Positions 43,658-53,560 are shown, counted from the stretch's first letter. The stretch is DNA of 64,000 nucleotides from an uncultured Chloroflexota bacterium (GCA_937974245.1 CALJKV010000108.1:10293-74292), one strand, 5' to 3'. Made by a program: numbers and translations. The notes: generated from the letters alone by a model not told the origin.

Positions 43658-44641
43658 CTAGCTCACCGGATTGCGTATCCGCAGCGGCTCGATCAATGAC
43701 CCGGCAAAAATCATGTTGCGCTCAACTTCGGCCAGGCTTGCTAACTGCGCATCCACATACGTGGTTGTCAGCACGAAGCCGGGGGCGCAGGCGTCCTCAA
43801 AGGCGCTGATCGCCGCGTTAATGCCGTCAATCGCATCGTTCAGCGCGATCACTGCACCCTCAAAAGTCGGTTCTTTCACCACGTCCGTCGCCACCAGCGA
43901 ACGCGCCACACGCGGCGGCACGGGCGCACACGCCACCTGATTGCCCCCGGCGATACGCCGCCACACATCCCGAATCTGGTTGTAACTGGTGAGCGCCAGC
44001 GCGTAATTCTCCTGCATCGTCAGGAATAAACGGCCATAAGAGAACAGGTAGGATAAATCGAGCAGGCGGAATAAATTCCCCTCAATAATGCGCAGGTTCT
44101 GGGTGCCGATCCACACCAACCGCCCCTGGTAACGCGCCTGTACCCGCAAATAACCACGTTCCCCCACCCGCCCGGTAAGTTCGACCACCGTCTCCGGTGG
44201 GATGATCCCCTGCTCAAGACCGGGGGCCATCGTCGTGAAGCTGGCGTAATACGGTGTTTCCCGAACGGTTTCCGCCAGTGCCGCCGCCCGCCGGATGAAC
44301 CGCTGCGCGTTGATGCCGTCTACCGGCAGTTCAACCACGTTACCCGACCACACCAGCAAAACGGACGCAATCCAGCCCAACTGCCCCTCGTATTCAACCT
44401 GTATCCACTGGGTATCAGACGTGCGGCCATAGGCGGGCAGCGTGGCTACCGGCGGCACGACCGCCAGTCGCGCAAAGGCGCGCCCTGGCCCGGTACGCAG
44501 GGAGCTAAAATCCTGGGTCGTCACGTAGACCGGAGTCGGGCCGAAGATCGGGCCAGACGGCGTGGGTTCGGGGGTGTCCTGGGCGGCTGCCCCGCCCGTC
44601 ACGATCAACAGCAGGCAGCACAGCATAAACAATCGTCTCAT
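43658..44641 (-). CDS. Exported SH3b-domain protein
   Basis: The 327-residue product has a signal peptide (cleavage near AAAQ), a Pro/Thr linker, one clear SH3b domain at about 40-95 (FSSLRTGPGRAFARLAVV, IQVEYEGQLGWI) and a second SH3b-like segment at about 135-185 (VVELTGRVGERGYLRVQ, GRLVWIG). The rest is helical with two cysteines. Its ATG overlaps the stop of the large propeller gene by four bases, so the two are coupled and may act together. Confidence 0.72.
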   Translation of the reverse strand: MRRLFMLCCLLLIVTGGAAAQDTPEPTPSGPIFGPTPVYVTTQDFSSLRTGPGRAFARLAVVPPVATLPAYGRTSDTQWIQVEYEGQLGWIASVLLVWSGNVVELPVDGINAQRFIRRAAALAETVRETPYYASFTTMAPGLEQGIIPPETVVELTGRVGERGYLRVQARYQGRLVWIGTQNLRIIEGNLFRLLDLSYLFSYGRLFLTMQENYALALTSYNQIRDVWRRIAGGNQVACAPVPPRVARSLVATDVVKEPTFEGAVIALNDAIDGINAAISAFEDACAPGFVLTTTYVDAQLASLAEVERNMIFAGSLIEPLRIRNPVS

Positions 44642-47600
44642 CGTGAACCTCCGTCATCCGTCCACAGCAGCAGCCCGGTCACTTCGGTACTGATGATTGT
44701 CACCGCCCCCGTCTGCGTATCCAGAATGAGCGTGCGTGGATTGCGGAACTGGTACTGCTGTTCCAGGGTAATTGGTGTGACCGGTGTGGCTGCCAGTGCG
44801 AAGGCAGACAGAGGGGTGGGCTGCCCAGAAGGCGACTGAGTAAGGATCATAGCCTCTGCCGTTACCGTTTGCCACGAGGACGGCGTCGGCGCAGTCGCGG
44901 TAGGAGTTGGCCCTGAAGGTGGCATGTTGGCGCTGGAGGTTGCCGTGATAGGCGGCGCTGAGAGCGGCGCGTTGGTGGAGAAAGCAGCTTCCTGCGTGAT
45001 AATTCCGACTTCGGGCGTCGGCATCGGGAAGATATCGCCCTGTGGCGGTAGGTTCAGCGTGAAGGCCAGGTAGCGACCATCCGGCGACCAGATGAAATCC
45101 GAGCCGCTGCTGCTGCTCACACCGCTTTCAGGGATACAGTAGCGACGAAAACTGCCCGTTTCGCTGTCCCAGATACGAATCTTGAACGGCAGTTCACGGG
45201 CGGCCAGACGCCCTATATACTCGTCCCCCGGTGTGGTATACCAACTGACGCGGTAACGACCATCCCGCGACCAGATGCCGGAAGGAAGCTGGCCGATCAC
45301 CCGGTGTTCCCCGGTTTCGCTGTCGAAAGCGGCATAACCCACATCCCCCGCCACCCAGTAATACAGATAGCGTCCGGTAGGACTCCAGGATGCTGTGAGC
45401 GTCCCTGAGTCCATTCGGGCAAAGTAGTCGTAGGTATGCGTCCGCAAGTCGTAGATGTAGTACTTCGCACCAAAGGGCGGATAGGGCGTCGAAACCAGCA
45501 CAAACGACCCATCACCAGGTTGGCGGGCGACGATGCTGGTCGGTAGGCCTTCCACAGCTATTGCGAGGGGCACGGGCACATACGGCTCGCTGCGTTCCCC
45601 GGTTGTCACGTCGAAAATTCGCGTAAGCGTGATCTGCCCGCTGTAGTAGCGCAGAGCGTCCTCACCCTGTTCGGCGCGGATTTTTTCCGCTACATCCTCA
45701 GTCAGATAGCCGGGATAGCTGTATTCAAGCTGCGTGTTGTTCACCCAGCGCAGCGACTGCGGGAAGTAATTCACTTCCTCCGGGCGGAAGAGCGTCGTAG
45801 CCTGCGAACCATCCGGGCGCGAGACGATGACCGACTCGGCAATCCACACAATCCAGTTTAGATCAGGGCTAAAGGTGCAGTTTTCGCCCAATCCGCAGTA
45901 GGGCAGGCTGTCGTTAGCGACGAAAGCGCCAGTTTCCGGTTCCAGCACCCACACGCTGTAAAATCCATCGGCGGGCGGCGCGGCGAACAGACGTCCGGGG
46001 GCGGCGAATCCTGGGGGCGGCGCATCCAGTGTGTAAAGAGTTTGCACCGGGCAGATGTCTGTTGTCTGGCCGAATGCCTCTGAATCGGGTGTGGCCTGGG
46101 GCAGCGGGGGCGGCGTCGGCGTTACTGTCGGCGTCAGCGTCGGGCGCACCTCGCCAATGAAGTCGAACGGTTGCGTCGCCGTTGGGGGCAGCCCGATACT
46201 GCGCGGGGCTTGTGCCTGGCGTGTGGCTTCGGCAGCCTGCTCCTCGCGCAGCAGGTCGTCGTACCTCTGCGTGAGCTGGTAGATGGTCACGAAGCCGTAG
46301 CGGTCTGCGACGGCATAGCGCGTCCCGTCCTGGCTCAGAACCGGGTTGGTTGGCGGCTCATTGAACTGGTCCAGGTAGAAGTTATGGAGGAAATTCACGT
46401 CCCGCTGTGCCGGGCGCACCAGTTCGGGCCGGTACGTTCCGGCGAAGCGATTCCCGGTCAGCACGTCGATTGTATAGTACAGCGTGTCGCCAGTTTCGCT
46501 GTAGTTGGTCGTCTGCGGCGCACCACTGGCGGCGGTTGCGGTGGGGGGGATATTCATGTTCGGGTCGCTGGTGGGCGTGGCGGCCACCCGGAAGGGTGAG
46601 TTAATCAGCCCTTCGCAGATCATCGTCTCAAGTTGTGTAATCTGCGCTTCGTCCAGGTCGGCGATGATCTCACGCCACAGCGCAGCGAAATCTACGGCCT
46701 GGTTCGCAAAGCGATTTGTCAGACAGATTGGCACGCCGGGGATGATATACGGAACCGGGGTACGCAGACTGCGGTAGTAGAAGCCGGGCGTGGGTGTCAG
46801 CGCCGGGATAAATCCATCAGCTTCTTCCGGCAGCGCCCCACACATGCGCTCGGTGAGTGTCCCTAACTGGTAATTGCTCAGTTGCAGTGTCAGCCCTTCC
46901 CATACCGGTAGCCAGCCCTCGTATTCTCCGGGGAAGGCATTCACCAGGCAGGTTGGCAGGCCGGAAGCATCGTACTCCAGCCCATAGCGCCTATCCGGCA
47001 GCCAGTAATGGTTTGACCCGGCCACGTAGATGCGCTCATCATCCACCCACCCGGCGTCATAGAAATCGGGCGGCAGGTCTGCCCCCGCGATGTACAGGAT
47101 TTGCCCCAGGTCGAAGTCGTAAACTGCCAGTTCGGTGTAGCTGTTCTCGTCTGCCGGGATGGTGGGCTGGTAGAAGGCGATTACCCGACTCCAACCAGGG
47201 CTGGGGATGATCTGAACCGCCGACCCAGCACTGGTCGCCGGGATTTCGAGCTGGCGGCGTTCACCGCCCAGCACATCCACGCTTTCGATCACGATGTTCG
47301 CGCGGAAACTCTGCGTCAGGTAGTGCGTACCGTCGGTGGAACGGGCGATAACATCCCCATTCAACTCGATGGACGCCTGCTGCAGAAGCTGCCCGGTTGC
47401 TACATCCCACACCCGGAGTTCCTGCCCCCGGAAGGTGTACAGCCGCTGACCGTCCGCACTAAAACGAAACTCATCAAACGGGACGGTGTACTGATCTTCA
47501 AAGGCGAGCTGCTGGCCGCTGCGGGCATCAAACCGCTGGAAATCCGTCACTATTACGTTTCCATCGGCACGGTAGGCCAGGGGGCGCGAACCGTTGGTAT

Positions 47601-48819
47601 CAATCTCAACCGGGTAAAGGGTGCGTTCCAATCCACAGCTTTCCAGGTCATAGATTTCGATGGGTTGCAGACCGGATGCCCGACGCACCATCAGCCGTGT
47701 GCCGTCCGGGCTGAGGCGCATCTGCTGCGTATCCTGCGGGTAAACCAGTTCGAGCGAACCGCGCCCCTGTGACTCGACGAAGTTGTACATAAGCAGCGCA
47801 GGCTGGTTAGCGCCGGTTGAAAGCGGCTCGAGCACGTCAATCAGCATGAACGTCCCCGGCTCGTGGTTTTGGTAGCGCAGGTATTCGTCCCCATAGAGCA
47901 GGCGCAGCAACGGCGTCTCCCGCAGACTGTTGAGGGCGCATAACACGCGGGCACTTTCGCCCAGGCGCAGGTTCTGCATAGTTTCCAGGTTGCGGTAGTT
48001 CAGGTCGCGCCCCAATGATATGTCGAATATCGCGCCGGTTTGGGCGTCCACCTGGACAATCTGGTTGTTCATGCGGGGGTCTACATACATCAGGTCACTG
48101 TTGGCGCTGTGCCAGACGTAAATAGGGTCCTGCTCGGCGCGACTGGCAGGGATTTCAGCGATCACATCAAAAGACCGCCCCCGCCCGTCAATGACCTGTA
48201 AACGGTTGGGTTGTCCGGCCACCAAAAAGAGGTCGCCACCGAGTACCAGTCCGTTTCGGTAGTTAAAGAAGGCGAACGCTTCCGCACCCCCGCGCAGTCG
48301 TCCCGGCGCTTCATCGCGGGCGGCGGGCAAGTCCCATATCCAGGGGATGATGTCGGTGTCGTTTTCACTGCGGCGAGTGGCCTGTGGCGCGGGGACAACC
48401 GTATCCAGCAGCAGCCAGGTGTCATCCGGGGAGAACAGCAGCGGCCCTTGTACGAGGTTCGCGCCGTCCGGCTCGAATGTCAGCCGCAGTTGTCCGGTTT
48501 GCGTATCCCAGAGTTCCACACGGCGGTCAATCGCCAGCGCCAGGTAACGTCCGTCATGGCTGAAGGTATAGGCGTTATACGCGCCCCGTTCATAGAGGAC
48601 ATGCTGGGTGGTGTAGCTCGCGGCGTCCGCCAACAGCAGTCGTCCTGCTAAATCCACCAGCGCCAGCCGGTCAAAGGCCGGGTCGTAGCGAATACCCTGC
48701 GGGCGGCGCTCCCCGATCTGCTGGAGCGGCGTGAACAGCGGCTGCTGCCCTCCTTGCGCCCAGACAACACCGATGGCGGACAACACCATCACAATCACAA
48801 GCAGCCACTTACGCGCCAT
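44638..48819 (-). CDS. Exported giant beta-propeller protein
   Basis: A 1393-residue protein with a signal peptide (MARKWLLVIVMVLSAIG, cleavage near VWAQ). It carries many WD40/TolB-like blades: YTFSHDGRYLALAIDRRVELWDTQTG, LSPDGTRLMVRR, FSADGQRLYTFRGQELRVWDVATGQ, TFSPDLNWIVWI, WSPTGRYLYYW and WSPDGRYLAF (named as landmarks). At least two propellers appear, separated by Pro/Thr-rich linkers near 880-900 and 1290-1340. No catalytic triad is obvious. It is the first gene of the six-gene operon; GGAGA lies 7 nt before the ATG at 48819. A scaffold or recognition role is inferred. Confidence 0.75.
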   Translation of the reverse strand: MARKWLLVIVMVLSAIGVVWAQGGQQPLFTPLQQIGERRPQGIRYDPAFDRLALVDLAGRLLLADAASYTTQHVLYERGAYNAYTFSHDGRYLALAIDRRVELWDTQTGQLRLTFEPDGANLVQGPLLFSPDDTWLLLDTVVPAPQATRRSENDTDIIPWIWDLPAARDEAPGRLRGGAEAFAFFNYRNGLVLGGDLFLVAGQPNRLQVIDGRGRSFDVIAEIPASRAEQDPIYVWHSANSDLMYVDPRMNNQIVQVDAQTGAIFDISLGRDLNYRNLETMQNLRLGESARVLCALNSLRETPLLRLLYGDEYLRYQNHEPGTFMLIDVLEPLSTGANQPALLMYNFVESQGRGSLELVYPQDTQQMRLSPDGTRLMVRRASGLQPIEIYDLESCGLERTLYPVEIDTNGSRPLAYRADGNVIVTDFQRFDARSGQQLAFEDQYTVPFDEFRFSADGQRLYTFRGQELRVWDVATGQLLQQASIELNGDVIARSTDGTHYLTQSFRANIVIESVDVLGGERRQLEIPATSAGSAVQIIPSPGWSRVIAFYQPTIPADENSYTELAVYDFDLGQILYIAGADLPPDFYDAGWVDDERIYVAGSNHYWLPDRRYGLEYDASGLPTCLVNAFPGEYEGWLPVWEGLTLQLSNYQLGTLTERMCGALPEEADGFIPALTPTPGFYYRSLRTPVPYIIPGVPICLTNRFANQAVDFAALWREIIADLDEAQITQLETMICEGLINSPFRVAATPTSDPNMNIPPTATAASGAPQTTNYSETGDTLYYTIDVLTGNRFAGTYRPELVRPAQRDVNFLHNFYLDQFNEPPTNPVLSQDGTRYAVADRYGFVTIYQLTQRYDDLLREEQAAEATRQAQAPRSIGLPPTATQPFDFIGEVRPTLTPTVTPTPPPLPQATPDSEAFGQTTDICPVQTLYTLDAPPPGFAAPGRLFAAPPADGFYSVWVLEPETGAFVANDSLPYCGLGENCTFSPDLNWIVWIAESVIVSRPDGSQATTLFRPEEVNYFPQSLRWVNNTQLEYSYPGYLTEDVAEKIRAEQGEDALRYYSGQITLTRIFDVTTGERSEPYVPVPLAIAVEGLPTSIVARQPGDGSFVLVSTPYPPFGAKYYIYDLRTHTYDYFARMDSGTLTASWSPTGRYLYYWVAGDVGYAAFDSETGEHRVIGQLPSGIWSRDGRYRVSWYTTPGDEYIGRLAARELPFKIRIWDSETGSFRRYCIPESGVSSSSGSDFIWSPDGRYLAFTLNLPPQGDIFPMPTPEVGIITQEAAFSTNAPLSAPPITATSSANMPPSGPTPTATAPTPSSWQTVTAEAMILTQSPSGQPTPLSAFALAATPVTPITLEQQYQFRNPRTLILDTQTGAVTIISTEVTGLLLWTDDGGSR

Positions 48820-49003
48820 ACGGTTTCTCCAGGACATGCGAATCGCCTACTCATACTATAAATCGCTTATAGCAAATTCACCAACTTGCGGCTACCCACC
48901 GCCCAACCAACGCTTAGACTACGAGGGAGAAGATGGTGCTATCGTAGCGGTAACAGATAATGACATTATAATAAAAACATAACCACGAGGCATTTAAGAA
49001 CTG

Positions 49004-50644
49004 ATGAAGACTCTCCTGCTATTGTTGATCGTGCTGTTAGGGGCACTGCCCGCTCAGGCGCAGTCGGCGTGCCCGGCAGGCGTGCTGCTGGATTTCGCCC
49101 GCGCCGCTTCCACCTGCTACGGTTTGGAAGGCGAGCAGGCCTGTATTGGCGGAGCGGGTGTTGTGGCGGTGGGGTTTGGCGGGCAGCCGGTGACCGGGTT
49201 CAGCCAGATTGGGGATCGTGTGAATATCGGCGCGCTGCAAAGCCTCTCACTTGCGAGTGCAGATGACAGCCTGCCAGTGGTATCGCTCAATGTGCAGGCG
49301 AACCTGACCGATGCCGAACGGCGACAGGTCGCGCTGCTGCTCATCGGCACGGCGACGCTGGAAAACGAAATCCCACCGCTGGTCGAGCGCGTCGCTTTTG
49401 TCAGCGGGACGGCCAACTTACGCGCCACACCGCAGGAAAATGGTGACATCCTGGGGCGGGCTGGGATTAATGAAAGCGTTGTCGTCAACGGGCGCACGCA
49501 GGATGGGCGCTGGTTGCGGGCGCGACTGCGCGACACTAACGCGATTGCCTGGGTCGCTGCCGAGGTTGTGACCGGCGATAACCTGAGTACGCTGCCCATC
49601 GTCCAACCGAATGCGCCGGTTTACCGCCCATTCGAGATGCTGCGCCTGACAACCGGGGGCGGTTCGTACTGCGATGGGGCGCTGACGGACGGCCTGCTGC
49701 TGCAAACGCCCAGCGCGGACACAGCCGTGATCCTGACTCTCAATGGCGCCCACGTTGAATTGGCGGGGACATTCTTCATGACAGCTGATGATAGCGCACT
49801 CACGATCTATGCCCTGGTGGGACAGGCAGTGGTCAACGAGGTGTTCATCCCGGCGGGGGCGCAGGGTGTCGTCAGCGGGGATTCCGTAACAGTGGAAGGG
49901 AATCCCCCGGATTTCCTGCCTGGGCTGCCGCTGGCGAACCTGCCGGCATTTATTCGCGTGGCTGCGCCGCTGACCGAGGAAGCCATCACCCGGGCGCAGG
50001 CCGATTATGCCGCTGCGCTGGCGGCCCAGGCGGTACAGCACCAGCCGACGGTTGAGGCGGTGGATACAAGCTGCCGCCGTATCGTTCGTCGTGATGTCTC
50101 GCTGTATGCCGGGCCGGGCAGCTTCTACGAGGCGATCAACGAAATCCAGGCCGGCAGCACGGTTGACCCCATCTTCCAGACCACTGACCCACAAGGTAGC
50201 GCATGGTATCAACTGCGGGGCAGCAACTGGATTCGCGCCGCGCAGGTTATCGAGCAGGGCGAATGTCCGGCGATTCCGGTGACGACCAACATCACCGCCC
50301 CACGTACCAACCAGCTTTCACTGGAAACCTGCCAGACGACGAACGGGCCGCTGCGGGCCGGGCAGCGCGTCACCATCCAGTTCACGCCGCCTCCATGGGA
50401 TAACTACCCGGATGCCCGCGATGCCGCCCGGATTGACCCTGGTCGCATCACGATCGGGTCACAGCGTTATGCCGCCAGGGCGACCCAGGCCATATTGATC
50501 GCCGGGACGATTGGCGAGGATGATGAACGCTGGCAGCGTCAATTCTATGTGATTTGGGATGCCGTCCCCGGCACGTACCGCATTGAGGGGGATAGAGTGA
50601 GCTACAATCCCATCTGCACCATCACCGTGCCGGTGGGGGGATGA
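49004..50644 (+). CDS. Exported SH3b / FecR-like domain protein with C-terminal extension
   Basis: A 546-residue exported protein (signal peptide, cleavage near AQAQ). It repeats the architecture of the 29833-31146 product: a Cys-containing N-terminal domain (CYGLEGEQACIGG), SH3b at about 130-190 (ANLRATPQENGDILG, AWVAAEVV) and a FecR-like region at about 240-300 (VELAGTFFMTADD, FIPAGAQGVVSG). It adds a second SH3b at about 350-410 (VSLYAGPGSFYEAIN, WIRAAQVI) and a beta-rich C-terminal domain. It is divergent from the giant propeller gene, so both may share control. Confidence 0.72.
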   Translation: MKTLLLLLIVLLGALPAQAQSACPAGVLLDFARAASTCYGLEGEQACIGGAGVVAVGFGGQPVTGFSQIGDRVNIGALQSLSLASADDSLPVVSLNVQANLTDAERRQVALLLIGTATLENEIPPLVERVAFVSGTANLRATPQENGDILGRAGINESVVVNGRTQDGRWLRARLRDTNAIAWVAAEVVTGDNLSTLPIVQPNAPVYRPFEMLRLTTGGGSYCDGALTDGLLLQTPSADTAVILTLNGAHVELAGTFFMTADDSALTIYALVGQAVVNEVFIPAGAQGVVSGDSVTVEGNPPDFLPGLPLANLPAFIRVAAPLTEEAITRAQADYAAALAAQAVQHQPTVEAVDTSCRRIVRRDVSLYAGPGSFYEAINEIQAGSTVDPIFQTTDPQGSAWYQLRGSNWIRAAQVIEQGECPAIPVTTNITAPRTNQLSLETCQTTNGPLRAGQRVTIQFTPPPWDNYPDARDAARIDPGRITIGSQRYAARATQAILIAGTIGEDDERWQRQFYVIWDAVPGTYRIEGDRVSYNPICTITVPVGG

Positions 50645-51010
50645 TAGGGTGGCGAGTCCGGCGTAGCCCGGCGGAAGAACTGGACACTCAATAGTAGCCC
50701 TCGTTTGGGGGCAGGACACTATGTAATCACCCGCGAACTTGTCCAAGAGAGGGCGGGGGTTTATATTTTGAGAACTTATCCCGGTTTTAAGATATTTGCA
50801 AAGGGTCTTGGCCGAAAAGTTGATAGAAGCCAGAGCGACCCGGACGCCGCGCGGGACTGCTTACTACGATTGTGCGCAGCAACCGGAGAAAAGTCCATTC
50901 GAACGAGCGTACGACTAGCTCGCACTAGTCAACTGCCGCCAGAACTCGTTAGTGTTACTCGGAATACCCGTCCCAATCACAAGCTATTGGAAGGAATGCC
51001 AAATAGTTGA
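50645..51010. other. Gap without a supported gene
   Basis: Between the SH3b/FecR-like gene and the WD40 gene no ORF has recognisable protein character. One 101-codon plus-strand ORF is present but shows neither a ribosome-binding site nor family motifs. No strong terminator was identified. Confidence 0.4.
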
Positions 51011-52177
51011 TTAGTTACTAGAAGGAATGCCCCATATCCTAATATCAGAGCCAACTGTCAGTAGATAACGACCATCCGCACTGAATAAGGGAGGCACGAA
51101 AGTCCCACTTTCAATGTCAACGGACGCTATTATCGGTACATCTGGTGAGTTTACACTCCAGAACTGCACTTTTGTGCCTGTACCACTTGCTATAGCCAAA
51201 AGACTTCCATCAGCATTGAATCCAGCCATACCTCCACTAGTTGGTATGCCAGCTTCCCCTAATAACTCCCCGCTTTCCATATTCCACACCCAGACCGTAC
51301 TCTGTAGCCCGTCATCCTCTCCAGCAGTAGCCACAAGGTTGTTTGTTTTATAGAAAAACATACGAAGGTGTGAACCTTCACCGCTCATTCTCGTAAATTC
51401 TGACCCGTTTGCTGTACTCCAAAATTCGATGATGCTTCTATTCTCTGAGATATCTCGCCCAAATCGCCAATCACGCCAATTTGCCCAGATGGATTGTCCA
51501 TCTGGGCTGAAACCAAAACCCCTCAGTTCGGTATTCTCCGGTTTGTGGAATTGATAAGCAACTGCGCCAGTAGCTATATTCCAAACCAAGAAACCTTCTT
51601 CACTAACTGTTAGCAATAGAGACCCATCAGGGCTTAAGCTCGGACGTGGAAGCGATGTCGCTTGCTCCACTCTTAATTGTTCATTTCCAGTAGTTATTTC
51701 CCTAATTGTGATCATGTTGTTTTTGTTCAGCGTTGCTAGAAATTTTATGTCGGCATCAACATCGCCCCATATTTCACCTGAATCCTGAGCGTACTCGCCT
51801 ATTAACTCTCCCGTATCCACATTCCAGAACCCATAATTCCCATAAAAGTTTGACAACATGAGACGGGAACCATCGCGGCTGAATTTGACCTGTGAAGCTT
51901 CGAAATTCACACCACTCAAGGTGCTATAAGGTTCAAGCGAAGGGAAATTTAGTAATTGAATAACACCATTATTTATCACTAAAGCGAGTAAACTGGAATC
52001 GGGGCTAAAAGACGCGGCAACCAAACCATTATCTGGCCTTTGCCAACTCGCTAGGAGTTCAAGCCTGTCAATATTCTCATAAACAATTCGTTCCGAAGGT
52101 GTAATATACTGATTTTGAGCATGTGCCGTCATTAGCATAGCCAGAATTGCAACAGCAAGCACGAAATATTTTCTCAT
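51011..52177 (-). CDS. Exported WD40 beta-propeller protein
   Basis: The 388-residue product has a signal peptide (MRKYFVLAVAILAMLMTAHAQ) and one seven-bladed WD40-like propeller: AASFSPDSSLLALVINNGVIQLLNF, KFSRDGSRLMLSN, LSPDGSLLLTVSEEGFLVWNI and FSADGRYLLTVGSDIRIWGI serve as blade landmarks. It resembles the propeller part of the giant protein at 44638-48819, but its gene is visibly richer in A and T than the neighbours, which may mean separate acquisition or relaxed codon use. No partner gene overlaps it. It probably works in the same extracytoplasmic environment. Confidence 0.75.
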   Translation of the reverse strand: MRKYFVLAVAILAMLMTAHAQNQYITPSERIVYENIDRLELLASWQRPDNGLVAASFSPDSSLLALVINNGVIQLLNFPSLEPYSTLSGVNFEASQVKFSRDGSRLMLSNFYGNYGFWNVDTGELIGEYAQDSGEIWGDVDADIKFLATLNKNNMITIREITTGNEQLRVEQATSLPRPSLSPDGSLLLTVSEEGFLVWNIATGAVAYQFHKPENTELRGFGFSPDGQSIWANWRDWRFGRDISENRSIIEFWSTANGSEFTRMSGEGSHLRMFFYKTNNLVATAGEDDGLQSTVWVWNMESGELLGEAGIPTSGGMAGFNADGSLLAIASGTGTKVQFWSVNSPDVPIIASVDIESGTFVPPLFSADGRYLLTVGSDIRIWGIPSSN

Positions 52178-52569
52178 TCCGAGACCTTAGAGACTATATG
52201 ATAAGATAATTAGCTAAGAGCACAATCAACCAAATCTGACAGTTTTCTTGCTTGGCAACATCCAGATTCAGTATAATTATCAACTTTCCGAATGGCTTCT
52301 AAAATTGTGATCGTTGTCACTTTATGATCTGGTTCGCCGTGTACGCTCATAACAGGGTGACTCATGGCCGTGATTGTCTCAATGATTTATTATGTCCTGT
52401 TAATATGCCGCAAGGTTAGCCGGTTAAACTACCGAATAATCTAAAAAGTGCCGTGCAAAAAGATTAAGCCTTTTCGATCGCATTGATAGTATATAATAAT
52501 GGGGAATAATCTTTCCTTTTTTCGCGCCTGAAGTGCTAGTTCAGTTCCTTTGTGTTCAATGGTCACGTG
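52178..52569. other. AT-rich gap with possible promoter
   Basis: No gene is supported here. TATAAT at 52492-52497 could be a -10 for the small ORF at 52570; no good -35 is seen. The composition is AT-rich like the adjacent WD40 gene. Confidence 0.35.
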
Positions 52570-52836
52570 ATGATACCTGATAACCGCGATACAACGTTAT
52601 CCCCTCAAGCCATCATGGAGAACTTTTACCATGCCTACCGGGCGGTAAACAAGCTAGAGCCGCGTATCACACACATGTTTGCCGAATGGTACCAGGTCAA
52701 CGGGGAAACCGTACATCGCCTGACACTGCTCAACGAGATTTCGCGGCTGCGTGGCATCGCCAACCAGCAGCGGCTCGCCTCGGCTGCTGATAAGAGCCTT
52801 ATCCAACGATTGATTACCAAACTGCGCGGTATTTAG
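52570..52836 (+). CDS. Small hypothetical protein
   Basis: The 88-residue product, counted from the ATG at 52570 (a GTG six codons earlier is also possible), is soluble and mainly helical, with the segment RLTLLNEISRLRGIANQQRL suggesting a coiled or helical interaction surface. No known motif is visible. It is not overlapped by a better ORF. Whether it is expressed is uncertain. Confidence 0.45.
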   Translation: MIPDNRDTTLSPQAIMENFYHAYRAVNKLEPRITHMFAEWYQVNGETVHRLTLLNEISRLRGIANQQRLASAADKSLIQRLITKLRGI

Positions 52837-52998
52837 CCCCGCATCGCCCGACAGCAGGGTGAATTCAGGCCACAAACTTACGCAACCAATCCCACGTTTC
52901 TGGTTTATACTGGTAAACAATGCGGTAGAAACCCGAACCGCTCGAATTTCCCTAACTACCTAACCTATGGATTTACTTTATTTGAGGGAGCAATACCT

Positions 52999-53427
52999 AT
53001 GGCAATGCGTTCAGAACTGGTCTTAGCCAAAGAACTGATTGACGAGAAAGACTATGATAAGGCCCGTAACCTGCTGGAGCGGCTGCACGATGACCCCACC
53101 GCCCAAAAGTGGCTGGAGAAGCTGGACGAAATCGCGCCCCGTCACTCTATCGAGTCCAGCGGAAATGGCAGTGGGACGGATGAGGATGTGCAGCCCTGGC
53201 AGTATATCGGGTTGGAGTCGAAGAAATCCTATGGCATCCAATACCGTGTCAATGGTGAGCCTCGCCCCGATTGGAAAGACCAGCCCGTGTATTATGCGCT
53301 GAACGAACTCGGCAAAGATGGCTGGGAACTGATCTCGTCAGAAACCAGCAATGAGATTACCCTGTATATCCTGAAACGCGCTGGCGCGGCGCTCAACAAC
53401 CAGAAAGTCGCTGTCTGGGATCAATAG
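52999..53427 (+). CDS. DUF4177-like small protein with helical N-terminus
   Basis: A 142-residue protein. Residues 1-48 form a helical TPR-like segment (LAKELIDEKDYDKARNLLE, AQKWLEKLDEI). Residues about 66-132 resemble DUF4177-type domains (WQYIGLES, LNELGKDGWELISSE, LYILKRA), small beta-alpha folds of unknown function. A Ser/Gly-rich linker joins them. GAGGGAG precedes the ATG. The N-terminal segment matches a pattern I associate with other Chloroflexota proteins, but that is from memory. A hairpin at 53451-53493 follows. Confidence 0.65.
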   Translation: MAMRSELVLAKELIDEKDYDKARNLLERLHDDPTAQKWLEKLDEIAPRHSIESSGNGSGTDEDVQPWQYIGLESKKSYGIQYRVNGEPRPDWKDQPVYYALNELGKDGWELISSETSNEITLYILKRAGAALNNQKVAVWDQ

Positions 53428-53450
53428 AGGCATGAGCGTAAAATTTGATT

Positions 53451-53493
53451 GGTGGGGGCGCTGTCAGGCAGCACTCACAGGCGCTCCCCAACC
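53451..53493 (+). terminator. Hairpin downstream of the DUF4177-like gene
   Basis: GGTGGGGGCGC pairs with GCGCTCCCCAACC, allowing one bulge or mismatch, over an 18-20 nt loop. There is no T-run, so termination is uncertain. Confidence 0.4.
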
Positions 53494-53560
53494 TGCCTGA
53501 CCACTGGTGTTTACCAACTATCCGCCCCCGGCTATCTCCATATTCCCCACGAGGCGACTG

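Noticed and set aside
50705..51010. 101-residue plus-strand ORF
   Set aside because: No ribosome-binding site, no family motif, and composition unlike the neighbouring genes.
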